Source of the DNA: Rivularia sp. PCC 7116
GTDB lineage: Bacteria > Cyanobacteriota > Cyanobacteriia > Cyanobacteriales > Nostocaceae
Direction: 5' to 3'
Length of the DNA: 64,000 nucleotides
Assembly (NCBI RefSeq): GCF_000316665.1
Contig: NC_019678.1
Location: 3,968,001-4,032,000, forward strand
The number at the start of each line of letters is the position of its first letter. Positions within the stretch are counted from its first letter, which is position 1. The notes under the pieces are model-generated. The model was not told the DNA's origin. It searched no databases and was given only the letters and a program-made list of their open reading frames with translations. Both the position numbers and the translations under genes were made by a program. Positions 1-8,100 of this stretch are shown piece after piece.

Positions 1-1
1 G

Positions 2-643
2 TTGATGGATGGTGTCAGCGTTTCTAGTGCAGATTTCCTACCCCAGTTAGATTCATCCTGGAGTTATACCGTTGGTGAATTTAATCCTAACTTCAATACA
101 GATATATTTTGGCATAACGAGCAGACTGGTGAAAATGCCATTTGGTTTATGAATGGCTTGAATGCAAACGCTAGCCAATTAGAAACATTTGGTGCTGGTT
201 GGAAGTATGAAGAAGGTGATTTCGATGGCAACTTTACCACCGATATCCTTTGGGAAAATACAAGTACCGGTGAAACTAAGGTTTGGTTGATGAGTGGCTC
301 AAATGTTACCGCAGCAGATTTACCAACTTTAGGTGCTGGTTATGAATCTGAAATCGGCGATTTCAACGCTGATGGTAGAATGGATATCCTCTGGAGAAAT
401 CAATCTACAGGGGAAAATGTCGCTTGGATTATGAATGGTGCTACTGCTACTCCAGTCGATTTACCACAGTTTGCTCCTGAATGGGATGCAACTGTCGGCG
501 ATTACGATGGTGATGGAGATACAGACGTTTTCGGGCGCAATACTCAAACTGGTGAAAACTTCTTCCTACGAGTAGATGGTACTGATGTCGTTGAGGAAGA
601 ATTACCTACACTTCCTACTGAATGGGTTTTTACTAATAGTTAA
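2..643 (+). CDS. FG-GAP/VCBS-like repeat protein, 5' end outside window
   Basis: This is the C-terminal part of a repeat protein; the frame is already open at the left edge inside a repeat core, so the apparent TTG/ATG start is not a real start. About four units of roughly 47 residues are visible. Each has an acidic Asp/Asn-rich loop (GDFNADGRMDILWRN type), then TGENxxWxMNG, then a variable linker ending in a conserved Trp. The acidic loops resemble the calcium-binding loops of FG-GAP/VCBS beta-propeller repeats. In the last unit the core decays (FGRN, FFLRVDG), as expected for a terminal blade. The next gene downstream is a paralogue on the same strand. A secreted or surface adhesion-type role is inferred; no catalytic domain is visible. 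Confidence 0.75.
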   Translation: MMDGVSVSSADFLPQLDSSWSYTVGEFNPNFNTDIFWHNEQTGENAIWFMNGLNANASQLETFGAGWKYEEGDFDGNFTTDILWENTSTGETKVWLMSGSNVTAADLPTLGAGYESEIGDFNADGRMDILWRNQSTGENVAWIMNGATATPVDLPQFAPEWDATVGDYDGDGDTDVFGRNTQTGENFFLRVDGTDVVEEELPTLPTEWVFTNS

Positions 644-1000
644 TTGATAATAGGTAATGGGTAATTGGTAATAGATGATTAAAACTATTATTAGTTTATA
701 ATTTTGTTTATCTGTTTGCTATAACCGTTGAACAAGCTATTACCTAATATATCATCATTCAATGCTTAGTATTCATTGACCCGGTTTTTTGATAAGCCGG
801 GTTTTTCATAATACGTATCTTCTTCTAATAATTTATTGATGAATCCTATTTATTGACCGATTACCAATTACCCATTCCTAACTTGATACTAAAAATGTTC
901 ATCATAAACAACATTTAATAATAAATTTTATGTTACCTCTTAACAAAAAAAAATGAACCAATCAGTTAAAACTGATAAATATTAGTGATAAATAACCACT
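644..1000. other. intergenic region with one terminator
   Basis: This stretch of about 360 bases separates the two repeat-protein genes. It carries a factor-independent terminator (listed separately) and copies of the TAATTGGTAAT/ATTACCAATTACCC heptamer-type repeats common in this genome. I see no open frame with coding character and no clear ribosome binding site before the ATG at 1001. Confidence 0.6.
779..806 (+). terminator. rho-independent terminator
   Basis: The arms ACCCGG (779-784) and CCGGGT (797-802) flank a 12-base loop and are followed by a T run (802-806). It lies about 135 bases after the stop of the partial repeat-protein gene and would end that transcript. Confidence 0.7.
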
Positions 1001-2224
1001 ATGTTTTCAACTGAAAATCTTTTAGGTGTATCTGTAAATGCTTTAAATACAGCATACACTTCCATTTCAAACAATACTTTTGACGAGAATATCTCCTTCG
1101 ATAGCGATTCAATTTTACAAGGTGCTTCCGAATCGCTACTAAATGATGATGGACTTGTAAATAGTGAGGCAAATCCCAACCCTAATGCAATATTTAGCGG
1201 CGCAGCGGTTGAAGTAGATTTCAATGGTGATGGCAAAAACGATAAGTTTTGGCGGAACGAACAAACAGGTGAAACTGCTATTTGGTTGATGGATGGTGTT
1301 AATCCAAATGCAGAAACTCTGAGGGGTGTTGATGCAGCTTGGGATTTTGCTTTTGCTGATTTCAATGCTGATAACAGAACCGATATTTTTTGGCGGAATA
1401 AAGCTTCCGGTGAAAATGTAGTTTGGCAGATGGATGGTACTAATATCAACTCCCAAGAAACAATTCAAAAAATTGATTCTAACTGGGATTTTAGTATTGC
1501 TGAATTTAACGGCGATCGCAAGAGTGATATACTTTGGCGCAATTCGGAAACGGGTGAAAATGCGGCTTGGATAATGGATGGTACAAATGTTGTTACAGCT
1601 GCTTTTTTGCCTACCACCGATTTAATTTGGGATCGCAACATTACTGATTTCAATAACGATGGTAAAACCGATATATTTTGGCGCAATAGCGTAACCGGAG
1701 AAAACGCCGCTTGGTTTATGGATGGTACTACTGCTAATGGTTTTGCCGTACAAGAATTAGACACTAGTTGGAATCCAACTTTTGGGGATTTCAATGGAGA
1801 TTCTCGGGCTGATATTCTCTGGAGCAATCAAGCTAGTGGAGAGAATGAAGTTTGGATAATGAATGGTACTTTATTTAATGATGTTCTCTTCAATGAAGAA
1901 ACTTTAGATCAACTAAGTTCTGCTTGGCAAGCTAATATTGGAGATTTCAACGCTGACGGTAAATCTGATGTCTTTTGGCACAATACCGAAACCGGTGAAA
2001 ATACAGCTTGGTTAATGAATGGAGGAAGTATTTTAACTAAAGCTTTCTTACCTTCCAATGATTTAACTTGGGAACCAACCTTTGGAGATTATACCGGAAA
2101 CGGCAAAACTGATATTTTCTGGCGTAATAGTACCACTGGGGGAACTGCTATTTGGATGATGGATGGTACCATTGCCGAAGGTGAGTATTTACCAGATAAT
2201 GAACCCGGTTGGAATACTTTTTAA
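1001..2224 (+). CDS. FG-GAP/VCBS-like repeat protein (seven repeats)
   Basis: This 407-residue protein has a unique N-terminus of about 65 residues without a classical signal peptide, followed by seven repeats of 45-50 residues. Each repeat core reads like DFNxDGKTDIFWRN, then TGENxAWxMDGT, then a spacer with a conserved SW/TW. The acidic loops suggest calcium binding and a beta-propeller or solenoid fold. It is paralogous to the truncated gene upstream. Long out-of-phase ORFs on the minus strand are shadows of the repetitive coding sequence. The start was taken as the first ATG of the frame, although no good Shine-Dalgarno is present. By family such proteins are usually extracellular; the lack of a signal peptide suggests non-Sec export or a misplaced start. 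Confidence 0.8.
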   Translation: MFSTENLLGVSVNALNTAYTSISNNTFDENISFDSDSILQGASESLLNDDGLVNSEANPNPNAIFSGAAVEVDFNGDGKNDKFWRNEQTGETAIWLMDGVNPNAETLRGVDAAWDFAFADFNADNRTDIFWRNKASGENVVWQMDGTNINSQETIQKIDSNWDFSIAEFNGDRKSDILWRNSETGENAAWIMDGTNVVTAAFLPTTDLIWDRNITDFNNDGKTDIFWRNSVTGENAAWFMDGTTANGFAVQELDTSWNPTFGDFNGDSRADILWSNQASGENEVWIMNGTLFNDVLFNEETLDQLSSAWQANIGDFNADGKSDVFWHNTETGENTAWLMNGGSILTKAFLPSNDLTWEPTFGDYTGNGKTDIFWRNSTTGGTAIWMMDGTIAEGEYLPDNEPGWNTF

Positions 2225-2323
2225 CAGTTAACAGTTAACAGCAGGTGAGGGAATGAGGGAGTGAGGGAGTGAGGGAGAAAGAAATAATTAATTCCCCATT
2301 CCCAATGCCCTATTCCCTATTCC
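2225..2323. repeat. tandem GAGGGAGT and ATTCCCT heptamer/octamer tracts
   Basis: The gap between the convergent repeat-protein and reverse-transcriptase genes is nearly all low-complexity repeat: AACAGTT copies, GAGGGAGT copies and then CCCTATT copies. The purine half (GAGGGAAT) is complementary to the pyrimidine half (ATTCCCTC), so the RNA could fold into a short stem that may serve both genes as a 3' end. Confidence 0.6.
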
Positions 2324-3736
2324 CTATTCCCTCTTCTTTGTATATTTACTTTTAATTCGTTTCACCTGTTGTTGAAATTCTTTTCCTTTTTGAGGATTTA
2401 CCATTGCAACGAAGTTGGCATATCCGGTAATTGCTGCGAGTAAGTTAGTTGAATTTCCCCATTTTTTATTTTCTAAACCTGATTTTTCAATTTGATATAA
2501 CGTAGCGCGAAATTTTCTCAAAGTCTTTCTACAAACGCTGAGTTTTTCATTTACAACTATCCCGGTTACTTCTTGTTGTCTGGTATTTCGTAAAACTCGG
2601 GTTTTTTCTTGATTAATTATTAAACCTTCGTGGGTGACAATTGATTCCGTTCGTCTGAGAATATTACATATATGCCGCAAACTTTCACCGTTAGCAGAAA
2701 AGGTTAAATCATCGGCGTAACGTGTATAGGTAAAACCTAGTTTATCTGCCATCCCCGTCAATCTTTTGTCTAAACGACGACAGAGTAAATTACTAATTGC
2801 AGGGCTTGCTGGAGAACCTTGAGGAAGATATCTGTCTCCTACTGCTACATAATATGTTGTACCATCAAGCTGTAATTTTTCCACATCCGCAGAGGTAGAT
2901 ATTAAAGCAAAGATGGTTGCAGCAGTTTCCGAATACCCAAAGGAATGAAACAGCCCTTTAACTCGTTTATAAGAAATCGAAGGGAAAAAGTCTTTTAAAT
3001 CGAAATTAATGACAACATCAGCAGCAATATGGGGAGTCGCATTAGTAAGGATAGAACGTTTTTGACAAAAACCGTGAGCAGCTTCGTCAACTTCCAGCTT
3101 GTCTAAAATATTAGTTAAAATCCAATGTTGAGCTTGCTTTAAATTTGGCATTGGTGCCGAAATGAGTCTTTCTCCCCCGGTTTTCTTAGGCATTTTGAAG
3201 CGGATATAATGGGAGACGGTAGAAGTTTTGCGGTTGAATGCTAAAAAACGTAATTTATTTACAGTAATTCCCATGGCTGCGGCAATTTCTTCGGCAGTAT
3301 TACACAAAGGTAAATTATTGTTTTTCAACCTTTTTAAATTAGCTTCGCCGTGATTTAAACCAGCAGAAACCTCTTCACCGAGATAAATAATTTCGCGTTG
3401 TTTTTTCTGCTGCCAAGCTTGGGCACGCTCTAAACGTTCCTTTTCTCTTCTTTCCTTAGTTTCCTGCTGCTTTTTTCTTGACTCTGCCAGCCTTTTTTTC
3501 AAAGCTTCCTTTCGCAGCTTTTGTTCGTTGTGGAGACGACTGCTTTCTCTGCGTAACTCTTGTAATTCTCTGCGAATTTCCCCAGCACGGCGAATTTCAT
3601 CAGCGGGATCTTCTGGTATGCTACCTTGCGGCGACCAAAAACCATAGCGAATCATTTCTTCGAGGATAAATTCCTCTTTACCAACTTTGCGTACTTGTTC
3701 GTAGAGTTCCTGACGGCTGCGGGGTTGTTCGGACAT
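2324..3736 (-). CDS. retron-type reverse transcriptase with coiled-coil N-terminus
   Basis: This 470-residue RNA-directed DNA polymerase has an N-terminal extension (about residues 35-125) very rich in Arg, Lys, Glu and Gln with heptad character, likely a long coiled coil. The RT domain follows (about 140-440). Visible motifs are FDLKDFFPS (catalytic Asp), LPQGSPASP and TRYADDLTFS (catalytic YADD). The segment SILTNATPH matches the NAxxH motif and EVTGIVVN matches the VTG motif; both are hallmarks of retron RTs. Retrons are RT plus a structured msr-msd RNA, often with a toxic effector, and act in phage defence. No msr-msd RNA is recognisable in the 214 bases upstream, and no effector is fused unless the coiled coil serves that role. 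Either the RNA is divergent or lost, or this is a retron-related RT with another job. No Shine-Dalgarno precedes the start. Confidence 0.82.
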   Translation of the reverse strand: MSEQPRSRQELYEQVRKVGKEEFILEEMIRYGFWSPQGSIPEDPADEIRRAGEIRRELQELRRESSRLHNEQKLRKEALKKRLAESRKKQQETKERREKERLERAQAWQQKKQREIIYLGEEVSAGLNHGEANLKRLKNNNLPLCNTAEEIAAAMGITVNKLRFLAFNRKTSTVSHYIRFKMPKKTGGERLISAPMPNLKQAQHWILTNILDKLEVDEAAHGFCQKRSILTNATPHIAADVVINFDLKDFFPSISYKRVKGLFHSFGYSETAATIFALISTSADVEKLQLDGTTYYVAVGDRYLPQGSPASPAISNLLCRRLDKRLTGMADKLGFTYTRYADDLTFSANGESLRHICNILRRTESIVTHEGLIINQEKTRVLRNTRQQEVTGIVVNEKLSVCRKTLRKFRATLYQIEKSGLENKKWGNSTNLLAAITGYANFVAMVNPQKGKEFQQQVKRIKSKYTKKRE

Positions 3737-3950
3737 GATGAGAGTTATGAGTTAGGAGTTCCTTGTTCATAATTAGGGTTCCCAAGTTGTGGAAGAAATT
3801 AACGGGGGTTGTAGTTGTTGTTATATTAATGAATTAATTACAAAGGCTAAAAAATATGTAGGTTGGTACGCTTTTGATATTGCAACTCCTATGCAGATTT
3901 TTATGTATTGTAGAAAAAGCATAAGCTTTAATATTAAAATCTAAAATCTA

Positions 3951-4574
3951 ATGACTCAAACAAAAATAATTCAGCCATTAGCTGAATATTTAACATTTGA
4001 AGAATTTATACAACAAAAGCCCTCAGAGGGGATGTGGGAATTACACGATGGGGTGTTAGTAGAAATGGCACAGCCGAAAGGTAAGCATGAAATCGTTGTT
4101 TCGCTAGTTAGTGGTAATTTGACGCTGGAGTTTAAAAGACTTAATTTGCCTTATGGCATTCCATCGAAAGCTTTAATAAAATCTGCATTTAGTGAAGCCG
4201 CTTATCTACCAGATATACTACTGCTAAATTTAGATAACTTAGACAACGAACCTTACTGGGATGACTACTCAACAGTTACCTTAGCAAAATCCATACCTTT
4301 GGTAGTAGAAGTAGTTAGTACAAACTGGAGAGATGATTATTACAAAAAATACGGTGAATATTCGGGTATTGGGATAGCCGAATATTGGATATTGGACTAT
4401 TTAGGTTTGGGTGGAAAGGAATTTACGGGCAATCCCAAGCAGCCTACCGTAACTGTTTGCTTATTAGATAATGAATCGGAATATATCAAAAAAGCTTACA
4501 GGGCTAATGATCTAATTGAATCAAAATTATTCCCAGAATTGAAGCTAACTGCTAAAGAAGTGCTTGGTGTTTAA
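3951..4574 (+). CDS. Uma2 family (DUF820) restriction-endonuclease-like protein
   Basis: This 207-residue protein is typical in length for the Uma2/DUF820 family, which is greatly expanded in cyanobacteria and has a PD-(D/E)xK nuclease fold. Visible family features are the N-terminal LTFEEFIQQ and WELHDGVLVEM segments, the catalytic-type YLPDILLL and PLVVEVVS strands (the Asp and Glu of the PD-ExK core), and the YKKYGEYSGIGIAEYWILD segment. The family's cellular role is not firmly known; DNA cleavage is presumed. It follows the divergent reverse transcriptase, but no functional link is implied by the sequence. Confidence 0.85.
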   Translation: MTQTKIIQPLAEYLTFEEFIQQKPSEGMWELHDGVLVEMAQPKGKHEIVVSLVSGNLTLEFKRLNLPYGIPSKALIKSAFSEAAYLPDILLLNLDNLDNEPYWDDYSTVTLAKSIPLVVEVVSTNWRDDYYKKYGEYSGIGIAEYWILDYLGLGGKEFTGNPKQPTVTVCLLDNESEYIKKAYRANDLIESKLFPELKLTAKEVLGV

Positions 4575-4708
4575 CTGAAAATAACAGTATTAACGAAATT
4601 GAGAATTAATCCTTCACTCGTAGCGGATATCCTTGCCAAATGCGTAGGTTGGGTTTCGCTATCCCTGTACTCAACCTACGAACTTAACCTATTAACTCTT
4701 GAATTTAA
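4575..4708. repeat. dispersed hairpin repeat (GTAGGTTG type)
   Basis: Bases 4643-4680 form a stem between CGTAGGTTGGGT and ACTCAACCTACG with a 14-base loop. GTAGGTTGGGTTTCG-type hairpins are widespread dispersed repeats in cyanobacterial genomes. It could also serve as a transcript end for the Uma2 gene. Confidence 0.55.
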
Positions 4709-4846
4709 TTAAAACTGTTTTTGTTTCTTTCTGCTTCCAATTCGACGTTCCACTTCTTGACGATATACTAACTTGGGATCATCCTTCGGCGACTTCGCTA
4801 ATAAAATTTTATGCCCTTCTTTCACCGGGTAGAATTCGGGAGTCAT
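4709..4846 (-). CDS. possible 45-residue basic protein
   Basis: The minus strand encodes an ATG-initiated frame of 45 residues beginning MTPEFYPVKEGHK and ending RIGSRKKQKQF. Its composition (KDDPKLVYRQEVERR) looks protein-like, unlike the overlapping 73-residue plus-strand frame. An in-frame GTG at 4867 would add seven residues. Neither start has a convincing Shine-Dalgarno. I do not recognise the family; it may be a small protein or a remnant. The frame stays open upstream into the 21-nt tandem repeat. Confidence 0.3.
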   Translation of the reverse strand: MTPEFYPVKEGHKILLAKSPKDDPKLVYRQEVERRIGSRKKQKQF

Positions 4847-4878
4847 GGCAGGAGATGTTTCTTGCACCTTGCTGTGGG

Positions 4879-4992
4879 TTCGCGCATATAATGAAATTTG
4901 TCGCGGATAAAGTGAAATAATTAGAACCGAATTTCAAGACTTCCAGCTATTTGTCGCCCATAAGATGAAATTTTTTGCACATAAAGCGAAAT
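4879..4992. repeat. degenerate 21-nt repeat, four units
   Basis: Four related units end in GAAAT: 4879-4897, 4898-4918, 4951-4971 and 4972-4992. The consensus is about TTGTCGCNNATAARNTGAAAT. A spacer of 32 bases splits them into two pairs. The ATG at 4975, the first possible start of the following kinase frame, lies inside the fourth unit, which argues against that start. Confidence 0.6.
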
Positions 4993-5148
4993 TTGGATTG
5001 GAAACTAACGGAAAAGCTAGGGCTACAACTAATACCACTGTCAACACACGATGAAGATAATTGGGAAACAGCACTTGCTCAAAAAGATAGTAATGTTTTT
5101 GCCATATTTGGGAATACTAACTCCAGAAGCATTCAGGGTAAAGGTAGT

Positions 5149-8100
5149 ATGGTTCGTATTCCCGGATATTCCATCAAAGAGCAACTCTATAATGGTTCTC
5201 GAACCCTAGTTTACCGTGCTGTTCGAGAATATGACCAAAAACCTGTAGTTATAAAACTGCTAAAAAATCCTTACCCGAGCTTCAACGAACTGTTACAATT
5301 TCGCAATCAATACACCATTGCCAAAAACTTAGATATTCCCGGAATCATTCGTCCCTACTCTTTTGAGTCATACCAGAATGCTTATGCTTTGGTGATGGAA
5401 GATTTTGGAGGGGTTTCGCTACATGAATATATGCAGACTACGGACAGGTCTCTAATAGATGTAATATCAATTGTATTACAAATTAGCAGTATTCTCCACA
5501 ATATACATCAAAAATGCGTTATTCATAAGGATATTAAACCCGCCAATATATTAATTAATCCCAAAACAAAACAAGTTAAATTAATTGATTTTAGTATTGC
5601 TTCGTTACTACCCAAGGAAACCCAGGAAATCAAAAATCCTAATGGTTTAGAAGGGACACTTGCATATATTTCTCCCGAACAAACTGGAAGAATGAATCGC
5701 GGCATTGATTACCGTAGTGATTTTTATTCTTTAGGTGCTACGTTTTACTCATTATTGACAGGAGAATTACCGTTTAAGTCTGATGATGTCATGGAGTTGG
5801 TACATTGTCATATTGCTAAACAACCATTACCAATTACAAATGAAGAAATTCCCAAGATTTTATCCGAAATAGTCATCAAGTTGATGGCAAAAAATGCGGA
5901 AGATAGATATCAAAGTGCTTTGGGATTAAAGTATGATTTAGAAACTTGTTTAAAACAACTTAGAGAAACTGGGAAGATTGAAGAATTTAAAATTGCCCAA
6001 AGAGATAAAAATGACAGATTTATTATTCCTGAAAAATTATATGGTAGAGAAACTGAAGTTGAGGAATTATTAGCCGCATTTAACCGAGTTTCTGGTATTA
6101 CTTCTCATTCAGAAGCTCGGGAGGCTCTGCCTCTGAAAATGCATTTAAAAGCAGAGCATTATAACCAGAGAGATGAGGGAAAATCCAAAAGTGAATTAAT
6201 GATGGTAGCAGGTTTCTCTGGTATCGGTAAAACTGCTCTGATTAACGAAGTTCATAAACCCATTGTTAAACACCGGGGATATTTTCTCAAAGGAAAATTT
6301 GACCAGTTTAATCGTAATATTCCCTTATCTGCTTTTGTACATGCATTTCGAGATTTAATCGCTCAGTTATTAGGTGAAAGTGATGCTCAATTATCAATTT
6401 GGAAAACTAAAATTTTACAAGCTTTAGGAGATAATGCTCAAGTAATTATTGAAGTCATTCCCTCCTTAGAAAAAATTATTGGACAACAACTACCCGTAAC
6501 AGAATTATCAGGTAATGCGGCTCAAAATAGATTTAATTTATTATTTCAAAAATTTCTGCAAGTTTTTACTACAAAAGAACATCCTTTAGTCATATTTTTG
6601 GATGATTTACAGTGGGCAGATTCAGCGTCTTTGAAGTTGATGCAATTACTGATGAGCGAATCTGAAACCAATTATCTACTGTTAATAGGTGCTTACCGCG
6701 ATAACGAAGTGTTTCCCGCTCATTCTTTGATGTTGACTGTGGAAGAAATTAGTAAAACGCAAGGAATAATTAATACGATTACTTTAGCACCATTAAGCGA
6801 AGAAAGTTTAAATCAATTAGTTGCCGATACTCTTAATTGCTCGCTGTCAATTGCACAACCACTAACTCATCTTATATATCAAAAAACTAAAGGGAATCCA
6901 TTTTTTATCAACCAATTTTTAAAATCACTTCATGAAGATAGTTTAATTAAATTTGATTATGATACAGGCTTATGGGTATGTGATATTGCCCAAATAAAAA
7001 CCGCTTCATTTACTGATGATGTAGTTGAATTTATGGCGTTGTTGTTGCATAAATTACCAGAAGAAACACAACATGTTTTGAAACTAGCGGCTTGTATTGG
7101 TAATCAATTTGATTTATCAACATTAGCGGTAGTTTATCAAAAATCTGAAGTTGAAACTGCTGCTGATTTATGGAGAGCTTTACAGTTCGCTTTGGTTTTA
7201 CCTACTAGTGAAATTTATAAGTTTTATCTATCTTCAGAAATACAGAATCGGGAAGTATTACACAAGCAAATTGTCAATTATAAATTTTTACATGACAGGG
7301 TTCAACAAGCTGCTTATTCCTTGATTCCGGAAGAACAGAAAAAAGCAACTCACCTTAAAATTGGACAATTACTCTTAAGCAATACACCAGAAGTTGAGCT
7401 AGATAATCGCATTTTTGATATTGTCAATCAGCTAAATATGGGAATTGAGTTGGTTGATGAACCATATAAAAGAGAGCAACTTGCTCAGTTAAACTTGATG
7501 GCTGGTAATAAGGCTAAAATTGCTACTGCCTATGGTGCTGCTGTCAGTTATTTAAACATAGGTTTAAAACTCCTAACTACGGATAGCTGGCACTTGCAGT
7601 ACAATCTAAGCCTAAAACTGTATGAATTGTTAGCGGAATCAGAATATTTAAATACTAACTTTGAAACCTCAAAAAATCTAGTTGAGCAAACACTTATACA
7701 CGCTCAAAAATCATTAGATAAAATTAAAGTTTATGAGACCCAAATTCAATCATATACAGCACAAAACAAGCTAATAGAAGCCATAAATATAGGTAGAGAA
7801 GCCCTTGATTTATTCGGTATAGATTTCCCCTTCTATTGCGATTTAAAGATAACTATCGCCGAACACCAAAAGCTTAAAACTCTTCTAGGCGATCGCCCAA
7901 TCAAAAGCCTGGCTGATTTACCAAATTTGGACAATTCCAATCAAGGAGCAGCCCTAGGAATCCTCGCTGGTTTGTTCGCATCTGTATATTTAGCCAAACC
8001 CGAGTTATTGCCCTTAAAGATATTCACAATGGTGAAAATCTGTATTCAATATGGTAACTCCCCTCAATCGGCAATTACTTATAGTCTTTACGGACTATTC

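Noticed and set aside
982-1827. Three long minus-strand frames
   Set aside because: They are shadows of the repetitive FG-GAP-like coding sequence on the plus strand.
3789-3944. GTG-started frame of 51 residues just before the Uma2 gene (with GGCSCCYINELITKAKKY)
   Set aside because: No Shine-Dalgarno, no recognised family and short length; it could be chance or a remnant, so it was not listed as a gene.
4699-4920. 73-residue plus-strand frame
   Set aside because: Composition is not protein-like, no ribosome site is present, and the opposite strand holds a better small frame plus a tandem repeat.
4975-5148. N-terminal extension of the giant kinase
   Set aside because: Its ATG lies inside the fourth unit of a 21-nt repeat, and the family normally starts at the MVRIPGYS segment, which has its own ATG and a purine-rich leader.
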